6,616 nucleotides of DNA from assembly GCA_903884915.1 (NCBI GenBank), contig CAISGS010000022.1:1-6616 (forward strand), given 5' to 3'. Below the pieces are notes generated by a model. That model worked only from the letters and a program-made list of their open reading frames with translations. It was not told where the DNA came from and ran no database searches. This DNA comes from an uncultured Caulobacteraceae bacterium. GTDB taxonomy: Bacteria; Pseudomonadota; Alphaproteobacteria; Caulobacterales; Caulobacteraceae. Both the position numbers and the translations under genes were made by a program. Every line of letters starts with the position of its first letter. Within the stretch, counting starts at the first letter, position 1. This document shows positions 1 to 6,113 of the stretch, in pieces.

Positions 1-818
1 GGGTCATGGTCGGGGAACGGGGCAAAGTCGACCAGTTCGCAGCCTGCCTCGGTCAAGGCCCGCTCGACCTTCCAAGGCTTACCAACCCCAGCAAAGCCCA
101 GTTGCGGGCCACGCGGCGGCGGGGCGGGCGCTTCAAGGCGCGCCACCAACACTGGCTTATCGCCAAACTCCGCCATCAGATCTGGATCAACCTTGGTCAG
201 GCCATGCGGGAGCAGCACCACGACCGCATCGGCACGGGCCAAACCCCGACGTAGCGGCTCTCTCATCGGACCGGCAGGGAACACCGCGCCATCGCCAAAG
301 GGCCATTCCTGACCACGCGTCTCGCCATCGACGACAATGATCGACAGGGCCTTTTTCACGTCGGGATTTTGGTGGCCATCATCCATGACCACGACCTGAG
401 CGCCCGCCGCAGCCGCCGCCTTGGCACCGGCCAGCCGGTTGCGAGCGACCCACATGGGGAAGTCTTGCGCCAGCATCAGCGGCTCATCACCGACCTCTGA
501 GGCATCGTGGTTGTCAGGATCGACCTGAATCGGGCCTTCCAGCGTGCCGCCATGACCGCGCGAAAGGCCATGGGCGCGCTTCTTGGCATGGGTCAAGCGC
601 AGCAGAATCTCACGCACAACTGGCGTCTTGCCCGCACCGCCCATGGTCAGGTTGCCGACACAGATCACCGGTATCCCAGCATCACCGGGCTTGGCATTTC
701 TGATGCGTCGTTCCGTAAAGAAGGCCCAAAGCCACGATAGAGGCCGCAGAAGCATTCGGGTGATCGGGGCGGGCGCGCCGGTGCGCACATACCACCAACG
801 CGGTGTTGAAAGGCTCAT
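1..818 (-). CDS. lpxK: Tetraacyldisaccharide 4'-kinase LpxK (3' end missing, runs off left edge)
   Basis: LpxK phosphorylates the 4'-position of the lipid A disaccharide precursor to give lipid IVA, using ATP at the cytoplasmic face of the inner membrane. I translated the reverse complement from the ATG at 818-816 and found 272 uninterrupted codons to the window edge. An amphipathic N-terminal stretch at residues 17-38 fits the family's membrane-associated helix. The family P-loop GNLTMGGAGKTP covers residues 55-66, with K64 and T65. It is followed by LSRGHGG at 85-91, the acidic MDDGHQN motif at 145-151 (usually DDGFQ), FPAGPMREPL at 180-189, GFAGVGKP at 241-248 and FPDHD at 268-272. Family length is usually about 320-340 residues, so roughly 50-70 are outside the window. 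The start is set by a four-base ATGA overlap with the waaA stop and by GAGG at 829-826, seven bases upstream. It is the last visible gene of the lipid A operon. Confidence 0.96.
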   Translation of the reverse strand, partial: MSLSTPRWWYVRTGAPAPITRMLLRPLSWLWAFFTERRIRNAKPGDAGIPVICVGNLTMGGAGKTPVVREILLRLTHAKKRAHGLSRGHGGTLEGPIQVDPDNHDASEVGDEPLMLAQDFPMWVARNRLAGAKAAAAAGAQVVVMDDGHQNPDVKKALSIIVVDGETRGQEWPFGDGAVFPAGPMREPLRRGLARADAVVVLLPHGLTKVDPDLMAEFGDKPVLVARLEAPAPPPRGPQLGFAGVGKPWKVERALTEAGCELVDFAPFPDHD

Positions 819-2098
819 GCCCCTGCCTCGCGGCGCGGCAGGAGGGGTGAGAGGGCCTGCCAGATCGCGGCCATCTGTCCGCCATCCTGCGCCGCAAACC
901 GGGCCGCCGCCGCTCCCAAGGCCTTGGCCTTAGCGCTATGGGTCAGCAGGTCGTTCAGGGCGCTCATCAACTCAATCTCCGACGCGACAAGGACCAAGCC
1001 TTGAGCACGCTCCATATCGCCACAGACTTCGGCGAAATTAAACACCTGATCTCCGCACATCATCGTGACACCCAGCCGCGCGCCCTCGAGCGGGTTGTGA
1101 CCCCCAATGCCCGGAAGAAAGGATCCGCCGATGATGGCAAGGCTCGCCAGCCGGTAGAACAGGCCCATCTCGCCCAAGGTGTCGGCCACATAGACCTCGG
1201 TTGAGGGCTCCAAGGGCTCGGCAGCGGCGCGGCGGGCGACCCTAAGGCCCTGATCGCTTGACAGTTTTTCTACCGCTGGCCCGCGTTCAGGATGACGCGG
1301 CGCAAGGATCAGCAAGGGCTTCGGCTCCGGAATAGAGCCATAGGCCCGCAGCATGATCTCGTCCTCACCCTCATGGGTGCTGGCGGCAAGGACCACTGCG
1401 CGGCCTGCGACGCCATGGCTCAAGGCCTCAAGGGCAGCGGGGTCATAGTCGAGCGGCAGGGCAAGGCTCTTCAGATTGGCCAGCCCCTGAACCGTGCCAC
1501 CAAGGCCCTCCAGTCGTTCAGCACTGGCGCTATCTTGGGCTTGGATGAGGTCAAAAGAGGACAGAAGCGCCTTCGCGGTCTTGGGCCACCTCGCCCAGCC
1601 ATCGGCGCTGACCTTCGTCATGCGGGCGGACAGCAGGGCAAGGCTCACGCCCCGGTCACGGGCCGCCAAGATCAGGTTGGGCCAAAGCTCGCTCTCAACG
1701 AACAGGGCAAGGTCCGGTCGCCAATGGTCCAGAAACCTTGCGACGGCGCGGGGGGCGTCGATGGGGGCATAGTGATGGATGACGCCGCTGGGCAGCCTTG
1801 CCGATAGGAGGTCAGCCGCGGTGCGCGTGCCGCTGGTCACGAGCAAGGTCAGGTCTGGCCGCTCTTGGCGCAGATGATCAATCAGGGGCAGGTGCGACAG
1901 GCTCTCGCCAACGCTAGCGCCATGTAACCAGATCAGAGGACCGGCGGGCCGCGCGAGGGACGAAAAGCCAAGCCGTTCGGTCACGCGGGCAGCGTCTTCC
2001 TTGCCGCGCCTGACCCGCGCCGTGAGCAGGTGCGGAGCAAAGGGCTCGAAGATCGCCGTGGCCAGCCGATAGAGCTGCAGAGCCAAGGTTCGGCTCAT
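815..2098 (-). CDS. waaA: 3-deoxy-D-manno-octulosonic acid (Kdo) transferase WaaA/KdtA
   Basis: This GT30 glycosyltransferase moves Kdo from CMP-Kdo onto lipid IVA at the inner membrane, starting the LPS inner core. The 427-residue length is normal for the family. A hydrophobic and basic N-terminus (residues 5-32) fits the usual membrane anchor. WLHGASVGE at 57-65 holds the conserved glutamate E65 that acts as catalytic base in characterised homologues. ESELWPN follows at 135-141, then STHEGEDE at 240-247 and PRHPER at 267-272. YVADTLGEMGLFY at 303-315 and GGHNPLE at 332-338 form the CMP-Kdo-binding C-terminal half. Its ATG overlaps the upstream stop by four bases and its own TGA overlaps the lpxK start in the same way. 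GAGG lies about ten bases before the start, so translation may depend largely on coupling. The sequence does not show whether it adds one, two or more Kdo residues. Confidence 0.97.
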   Translation of the reverse strand: MSRTLALQLYRLATAIFEPFAPHLLTARVRRGKEDAARVTERLGFSSLARPAGPLIWLHGASVGESLSHLPLIDHLRQERPDLTLLVTSGTRTAADLLSARLPSGVIHHYAPIDAPRAVARFLDHWRPDLALFVESELWPNLILAARDRGVSLALLSARMTKVSADGWARWPKTAKALLSSFDLIQAQDSASAERLEGLGGTVQGLANLKSLALPLDYDPAALEALSHGVAGRAVVLAASTHEGEDEIMLRAYGSIPEPKPLLILAPRHPERGPAVEKLSSDQGLRVARRAAAEPLEPSTEVYVADTLGEMGLFYRLASLAIIGGSFLPGIGGHNPLEGARLGVTMMCGDQVFNFAEVCGDMERAQGLVLVASEIELMSALNDLLTHSAKAKALGAAAARFAAQDGGQMAAIWQALSPLLPRREAGA

Positions 2099-2775
2099 CT
2101 TACCAGCGCCTCGGCCCGCTCAGTCACCGCAGTCAAGCGCGCGGCCCAGTCGAGCGCTACGGCCTCGGCATCGATCTTGCCATCAAGCTGGAATGGCCCG
2201 TCCCAGACCATGGCGGCCTTGCCAAAGGGGATGGGCAGGACAGCCTTGTCCCAACTGCCCAGCCGGATACAGGGATTGCAGGCTAGACCGACAAACAGCA
2301 CTGGCGCGCCGGTCAGCCGTGCCAACATCGGTGTACCCTCCGCCATCACATGGGCCGGGCCGCGAGGGCCGTCAGGCGTGATCGCGACGGCGCCGCCGGA
2401 ATTGACCCATTTGGCCATGTCGCGAAAGGCCGCCATGCCGCCCTTGGACTTGGCGGGGTCAGACTTCTTTTGCGAGGAGCCACGAATGGCCGGGAACCCG
2501 ACCAGCGCCATGGCCTTGGCGATGAACTCGCCATCCGCCGATAGAGAGATCAAGGCGCGGCACTCCTGCGCCTCCTTGGGCCAAGAGGCCGGGGACAGAG
2601 ATATGCGGTCATGCCAAAGGCAAAGCATGGCTCCACCTTCGCTCTTCCAGACCCCTTGGGCCCGCTCGCGATCGACATGGGTCCAGCGCATGGTGCTGAT
2701 GGACAGCCGCATATAGGCAGCGAACAGATAGGCCAAGGCGCTCTGGATCAAGGCCGAACGGAACAGGGATTTCAC
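2095..2775 (-). CDS. DUF374-type lysophospholipid acyltransferase family protein
   Basis: Predicted membrane-associated acyltransferase of the DUF374 branch of the LPLAT superfamily, 226 residues, normal for that branch. Family landmarks are a hydrophobic N-terminus (residues 4-24), LWHDR at 53-57, SLSADGEFIA at 77-86, GFPAIRGSS at 93-101, the KGG at 111-113, and ITPDGPRGP at 132-140. The last is the most diagnostic signature. H54 is the likely catalytic histidine, but position 59, where the canonical HX4D motif puts its acid, is a leucine, so the acid must lie elsewhere (D55 and D81 are candidates). The start is GTG at 2775-2773, supported by GGAG at 2787-2784 eight bases upstream and by a GTGA overlap with the exporter stop. 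It sits between an MsbA-type exporter and waaA, which points to acylation of lipid A or of a phospholipid in the same membrane. The substrate is inferred and untested; this is not recognisably LpxL or LpxM. Confidence 0.88.
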   Translation of the reverse strand: MKSLFRSALIQSALAYLFAAYMRLSISTMRWTHVDRERAQGVWKSEGGAMLCLWHDRISLSPASWPKEAQECRALISLSADGEFIAKAMALVGFPAIRGSSQKKSDPAKSKGGMAAFRDMAKWVNSGGAVAITPDGPRGPAHVMAEGTPMLARLTGAPVLFVGLACNPCIRLGSWDKAVLPIPFGKAAMVWDGPFQLDGKIDAEAVALDWAARLTAVTERAEALVR

Positions 2776-4604
2776 GGGTGGGTCTCCATAGCCGCACCCC
2801 TATCCAAGTCCTGCGACTGTGCCAATCGGGCATAGAGCCCGCGCTGCGCCATCAGACTGTCATGGTCGCCGGTCTCGACCACCTGACCCTTGTCGATGAC
2901 ATAGATGCGGTCGGCACCGCGAACGGTCGAGAGGCGGTGCGCGATCAGGATCGTCGTGCGACCGGCCATGAGCCGCTCCAGCGCCTCTTGCACCTTGGCC
3001 TCGCTCTCGGTGTCTAGGGCGCTGGTGGCCTCATCGAGCAGCAGGATTGGCGCGTTCTTGAGAAAGGCACGGGCAATGGCGATGCGCTGGCGCTGACCAC
3101 CGGAAAGGCGCGCGCCGGCCTCTCCGACGGGGGTGTCATAGCCCTTTGGCAGGACCAGGATGAAGTCGTGGGCGGCGGCCTGAGCCGCAGCAGCCTCGAT
3201 CTCGGCTTGGCTGGCGCTGGGGCGCGCATAGGCGATATTGGCCCCGATTGTGTCGTCGAACAGGAACGGCTCTTGCGTCACCAAGGCGATCTGGTCGCGC
3301 AGGGAGGCCAAGGTCACGTCCCGCACATCCACCCCATCGATGGTCAATCGCCCGGCAGTCACATCATAGAACCGCGGGATCAGGTTCAAGATCGTGCTCT
3401 TGCCACCGCCCGAGGGCCCGACCAAAGCGATGGTCTCGCCGCGTTTAGCGCTCAGGCTGACATGGGACAGGACATTCGTTTCTGGCCCATAGGCAAAGGA
3501 TACATCCTCGAGGCTCAAGGTCGCTTCACCATGCGCGAGGGCCTTGGCCTCGGGTGCATCCCGAACCTCGGCCTCGACATCGAGACTGGCAAAGAGGCGG
3601 CGCGCGGCGGTCAGACCCTCGGCCATCACGGTCTGCAGATTGGCAAGCTGGCGCAGGGATTGGGATGCCATGGCCAAGGCCCCCAGAAAGGCAATAAAGG
3701 CCCCGACATTCATCTGGCCCGTGGTCGAGCGCCAACCGGCATAGGCCATAACCCCGGCGGTAATGACCGTCATCAGGGTCTCGGTGGCGGGGGCGGCGGC
3801 GGCTCTGGCATTGGCACCCTTGATCAGATGCTCCTGACGGCGCTGGACGACGGTGGCGACACGGCTCTCTTCATAGGCTTCTCGGTTCTCGATCTTGACG
3901 ATCTTGACCCCGTCCAAGCTCTCCATAACGGCTGTGGACAGGGCCGAGGTCTCGGCCATCGCGCCCTTGGCGGCCTTGGTGGTGCGCCTGGAAAAACGCC
4001 GCATGATCGTAACCGCCAGCGGTGCAACGACCAACACCCCGAAGGACAGCCAAAGGTCCTTGGACATCATCACCGCCACGGCTCCGGCTACGGTCAGGAA
4101 GTGCTGGGTATAGTTGACCACGCCAGAGGTCGCGGCTTCTCGGATCAGGCCCGCATCATAAAGAACCGACGAGACATAGGCCCCCGAATGGGCGGTGCGC
4201 AGGCGGGCGAGATCGGCGCGGATCAACTTGCCAAAGAGCTGGACCTGCACATCACCGACAATGCCATTGCCGATGCGGTTGACGAGGCTAGCTTGGGTGA
4301 TCTGCGCCACCCCGCGCACGACGGCAAGAACGGCGATGGTGGCGGGGATGGCCAGCAAGGCCCCCGGCTTATGATCGACCATCAGCTGATTGATCGCTGG
4401 ATCAAGGATCTGGATCAGCCAAGCACTGAGGCCCGCCACCACCGCCGCACAGAACACCGAGAGGCTTAAGCCCTTCCAGCGCGGGGCCAGATAGGTGCGC
4501 AGAACCCGGCTGGCCAAGGCACGGTCGGTGATCGACGGTTCAGAGGTGGGCGAAAACTCATCCATAGGCGATGGGTTGACCGTGATTGCGCGCAAGTCAA
4601 GCAC
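2772..4604 (-). CDS. msbA: MsbA-type ABC exporter, fused permease and ATPase
   Basis: A half-transporter of 610 residues that should dimerise in the inner membrane and flip lipid-linked cargo, most likely the lipid A-core made by its operon partners. Residues 34-340 are the six-helix ABC exporter domain, with clear hydrophobic segments near 45-66, 83-100, 168-200 and 276-312. The ATPase domain follows: A-loop tyrosine Y372, Walker A GPSGGGKST at 396-404, Q-loop Q444, signature LSGGQRQR at 500-507, Walker B ILLLDEA at 520-526, D-loop SALD at 528-531 and switch histidine H556. All key residues are intact. I chose the GTG at 4604-4602 because AAGGAAG lies six bases upstream at 4617-4611. The in-frame ATG at codon 14 has no comparable site. 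It opens the operon and overlaps the next gene by GTGA. The symbol rests on context, since related exporters of other lipids or drugs look similar. Confidence 0.9.
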   Translation of the reverse strand: MLDLRAITVNPSPMDEFSPTSEPSITDRALASRVLRTYLAPRWKGLSLSVFCAAVVAGLSAWLIQILDPAINQLMVDHKPGALLAIPATIAVLAVVRGVAQITQASLVNRIGNGIVGDVQVQLFGKLIRADLARLRTAHSGAYVSSVLYDAGLIREAATSGVVNYTQHFLTVAGAVAVMMSKDLWLSFGVLVVAPLAVTIMRRFSRRTTKAAKGAMAETSALSTAVMESLDGVKIVKIENREAYEESRVATVVQRRQEHLIKGANARAAAAPATETLMTVITAGVMAYAGWRSTTGQMNVGAFIAFLGALAMASQSLRQLANLQTVMAEGLTAARRLFASLDVEAEVRDAPEAKALAHGEATLSLEDVSFAYGPETNVLSHVSLSAKRGETIALVGPSGGGKSTILNLIPRFYDVTAGRLTIDGVDVRDVTLASLRDQIALVTQEPFLFDDTIGANIAYARPSASQAEIEAAAAQAAAHDFILVLPKGYDTPVGEAGARLSGGQRQRIAIARAFLKNAPILLLDEATSALDTESEAKVQEALERLMAGRTTILIAHRLSTVRGADRIYVIDKGQVVETGDHDSLMAQRGLYARLAQSQDLDRGAAMETHP

Positions 4605-4659
4605 GACAGGCTTCCTTTTCGCTGCAGAACGACATAACCAGAGGCCTTAAACAGGAACC
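4605..4659. promoter_or_regulatory. Divergent intergenic region: lipid A operon / phosphatase gene
   Basis: These 55 bp separate two genes transcribed away from each other, so they should carry the leader of both and at least part of both promoters. Visible on the minus strand are a strong ribosome binding site, AAGGAAG at 4617-4611, and a weak -10-like TTATGT at 4637-4632. I found no convincing -35 at 16-18 bp from it. On the plus strand there is AGGA at 4653-4656 and CTTAAA at 4645-4650, the latter without a partner hexamer. The assignment as a promoter region comes from gene layout more than from motifs. Confidence 0.45.
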
Positions 4660-5331
4660 GTGATCTTGTCAGGCTTCGATCTCTCCACCTCCGCTGGGCG
4701 CCGCCGAGCCTATCTGGACTATCTGGTCAATGACCACGCCTTCTTGCGCGTGGGCTTTCAGAACGCCCATTGGATCACGCCAGAACTGGTGCGCACCAAC
4801 CAGCCCTGGCCGTTCCAACTGGCTTGGTGGAAGAAGCAGGGCGTGCGCACGATCATCAATCTGCGCGGCGGATTTGATGGCAGTTTCCATGCGCTGGAGA
4901 AGGATGCCTGCGAGCGGCTGGGCCTGACGATGGTCGATTTCACCATCACCTCGCGTGAGGTTCCATCACGCGAGCGGGTTCTCGGCGCGCGCGACCTCTT
5001 TGCCTCGATTGAATATCCCGCCCTCATGCACTGCAAGTCCGGCGCAGACCGGGCGGGGATCATGAGCGTCTTCTATGCCCACTTCCGCCTCGGCCTGCCG
5101 ATCCGCGAGGCGATGAAGGAACTGTCCCTGCGCTATCTGCACGTCAAACAGGGCAAGACCGGCGTGCTCGACTATGTGTTTGAGCGCTATCTGGCTGAGG
5201 GCGAACCGATTGGCCAAAGCTTCATCGATTGGGTGATGAGCGATGCCTATGACCCCGTTGCGATCAAGGCCGATTTCCGGTCGCAGTGGATTGGCACGCT
5301 CTTGACCGAAAAGCTGCTTCGTCGCGAATAG
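4660..5331 (+). CDS. CX5R dual-specificity/tyrosine phosphatase-fold protein, substrate unknown
   Basis: A soluble 223-residue protein with the active-site loop HCKSGADRAG at residues 124-133, giving nucleophile C125 and phosphate-binding R131 (CX5R). The preceding region HWITPELVRTNQPWPFQL at 37-54 and RTIINLRGG at 63-71 match the N-terminal half of bacterial atypical dual-specificity phosphatases. The general acid aspartate is not certain; D93 in the MVDFTITSRE segment is one candidate. No signal peptide or membrane helix is visible, so it is probably cytoplasmic. Family members may act on phosphoproteins, phosphoinositides or lipid phosphates, and nothing here settles which. It diverges from the lipid A operon, which hints at envelope work but does not prove it. 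The start is ambiguous: GTG at 4660 is only three bases after AGGA (4653-4656), while the in-frame TTG at 4666 has nine-base spacing and costs two residues. Confidence 0.85.
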   Translation: MILSGFDLSTSAGRRRAYLDYLVNDHAFLRVGFQNAHWITPELVRTNQPWPFQLAWWKKQGVRTIINLRGGFDGSFHALEKDACERLGLTMVDFTITSREVPSRERVLGARDLFASIEYPALMHCKSGADRAGIMSVFYAHFRLGLPIREAMKELSLRYLHVKQGKTGVLDYVFERYLAEGEPIGQSFIDWVMSDAYDPVAIKADFRSQWIGTLLTEKLLRRE

Positions 5332-5347
5332 GGGGCCGCGAATAGGG
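5323..5347 (+). repeat. Two-copy tandem repeat of CGCGAATAGGG over a stop codon
   Basis: The 11-mer CGCGAATAGGG occurs at 5323-5333 and again at 5337-5347, a period of 14 bp. The first copy contains the last codon and TAG stop of the phosphatase gene. The second lies in the 21-bp gap before the convergent yqgE stop. It looks like a small local duplication; no function is evident. Confidence 0.7.
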
Positions 5348-5352
5348 CGGGG

Positions 5353-5949
5353 CTAGGCGCGCCCGGTCTGGCCCGACAGGCTGCTGGCATGAACGCCGAT
5401 CTTGGCGAGGGCCTTGGACCATTTGTCATTGGGGTTGGGATCAAACAGCAGATCCTCATCCGCCTCGCAGGTCAGCCAGACATTGTCGCGCAGTTCCTGT
5501 TCCAACTGCCCCGGACCCCATCCCGCATAGCCCAAGGCTAGGATGGATCGCCTTGGCCCGCTGTCACCGCCAATGGCCTGCAGAACCTCGCGGGTGGCGG
5601 TCATGGCTACGCCATTGGCCACGGGCAAGGTGGCGGTTTCACTGAGATAATCATCTGTGTGCAGCACAAATCCGCGTTCGCGCTCGACCGGCCCGCCGAT
5701 CAGAACGGGGGCCGGACCCGCCTCGCTGATCAAAGGAATTTCGAGCGTCTTGAGCACATCGGCCAAGGTCACCCCATCGACCGGTCGGTTCAAGGTGACG
5801 CCCATGGCCTGATCGGGGGTGTGAACGCACAGATAGACGATGGACCGCTCAAAGCGTGGGTCCTCTATCCCCGGCATGGAGATCAACACCCGACCAGCCA
5901 GAAAGGTCCGCTCGCCGGCCTCGCGCCATTCTTTGTTACGGTCAAACAT
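5353..5949 (-). CDS. yqgE: YqgE/AlgH family protein (UPF0301)
   Basis: A 198-residue cytoplasmic protein of the YqgE/AlgH family, whose biochemical role is not established; AlgH was linked to alginate regulation in Pseudomonas. Family signatures appear in order: LISMPGIEDPRFERSIVYL at residues 22-40, AMGVTLNRPV at 48-57, IGGPVERERGFVLH at 84-97, and the hallmark LGYAGWGPGQLEQE at 139-152 followed by W158. Length and motif spacing are normal. The ATG at 5949-5947 is the only possible N-terminal start, because no ATG, GTG or TTG lies in frame between it and the upstream TGA at 5997-5995. No Shine-Dalgarno sequence precedes it, and a candidate promoter would put the transcript start on the ATG itself. 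It diverges from a peroxiredoxin gene rather than sitting with yqgF/ruvX, its neighbour in many other bacteria. Its 3' end converges on the phosphatase gene. Confidence 0.95.
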   Translation of the reverse strand: MFDRNKEWREAGERTFLAGRVLISMPGIEDPRFERSIVYLCVHTPDQAMGVTLNRPVDGVTLADVLKTLEIPLISEAGPAPVLIGGPVERERGFVLHTDDYLSETATLPVANGVAMTATREVLQAIGGDSGPRRSILALGYAGWGPGQLEQELRDNVWLTCEADEDLLFDPNPNDKWSKALAKIGVHASSLSGQTGRA

Positions 5950-5955
5950 GAGGGG

Positions 5956-5984
5956 ATGATCGGCCGACTGGGGGCGGGTTTCAA
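5956..5984 (-). promoter_or_regulatory. Candidate yqgE promoter (TTGAAA-N17-GATCAT)
   Basis: Reading the minus strand, TTGAAA at 5984-5979 matches five of six bases of the -35 consensus TTGACA. After a 17-bp spacer, GATCAT at 5961-5956 matches four of six of TATAAT. A start seven bases past the -10 would fall at 5949, the A of the yqgE ATG, giving a leaderless message. The -10 is weak, so this is a prediction from spacing and the missing ribosome binding site. Confidence 0.4.
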
Positions 5985-6005
5985 GCCTTGAAGATCAAAC
6001 TTCAA
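5980..6005. promoter_or_regulatory. Overlapping dyads, candidate LysR-type (OxyR-like) operator
   Basis: Two perfect inverted repeats share a half. TTCAAG-C-CTTGAA fills 5980-5992 and has the T-N11-A form of LysR-type regulator sites. TTGAAG-N6-CTTCAA fills 5988-6005. Half sites TTCAA, TTGAA and TTCAA therefore recur at 5980, 5988 and 6001. The site overlaps the candidate yqgE -35 and lies about 110-135 bp before the peroxiredoxin start codon. Peroxiredoxin genes are often controlled by OxyR, a LysR-family regulator, but no regulator gene is present here. The dyads are seen; the regulator is inferred. Confidence 0.45.
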
Positions 6006-6036
6006 TGACAAGTGCGAGAGATCGCGCGCGTGAGGC

Positions 6037-6064
6037 TTGGCGAACGGTCTTCGCGGCCTTATGT
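6037..6064 (+). promoter_or_regulatory. Possible peroxiredoxin promoter (TTGGCG-N16-TTATGT)
   Basis: TTGGCG at 6037-6042 and TTATGT at 6059-6064 are separated by 16 bp and are preceded by C on each side, as in alphaproteobacterial housekeeping promoters (CTTGAC/CTATAT-like). A start near 6071 would leave a 5' leader of about 43 bases. Matches are partial and other placements are possible. Confidence 0.3.
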
Positions 6065-6102
6065 CGGTGGCATGCACGTCATTTCGCGTGTCTCAGACAA
6101 TC

Positions 6103-6108
6103 AGGAGG
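6103..6108 (+). promoter_or_regulatory. Strong ribosome binding site AGGAGG fixing the peroxiredoxin start
   Basis: A perfect AGGAGG five bases before the ATG at 6114. It decides the start against an in-frame GTG at 6012, which would add 34 residues that do not look like any peroxiredoxin N-terminus. Confidence 0.88.
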
Positions 6109-6113
6109 CCCTC

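Noticed and set aside
1292..1807. A 171-codon open frame on the plus strand opposite waaA
   Set aside because: Antisense to a clear GT30 gene, with low-complexity composition and no recognisable domain.
2030..2716. A 228-codon open frame on the plus strand opposite the acyltransferase gene
   Set aside because: It mirrors the DUF374 gene and has no motif; the minus-strand frame carries the family signatures.
3168..4469. A 433-codon open frame on the plus strand opposite the ABC exporter gene
   Set aside because: It is fully antisense to an intact MsbA-type gene, is very rich in Gly, His and Gln as reverse-complement frames of GC-rich genes are, and shows no family motif.
4607..4677. Eight-base direct repeat CAGGCTTC at 4607 and 4670
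   Set aside because: It is too short to stand above chance in a GC-rich region, and one copy lies in coding sequence.
5345..5364. GGGCG/CGCCC inverted repeat at the convergent junction as a possible bidirectional terminator
   Set aside because: The stem is only five pairs with a ten-base loop, has no T-tract on either side, and lies partly inside the yqgE coding region.
6012..6113. In-frame 34-residue N-terminal extension of the peroxiredoxin from a GTG at 6012
   Set aside because: The perfect AGGAGG sits before the ATG at 6114, where the protein matches the usual family start; the extension is arginine-rich and resembles no peroxiredoxin N-terminus.
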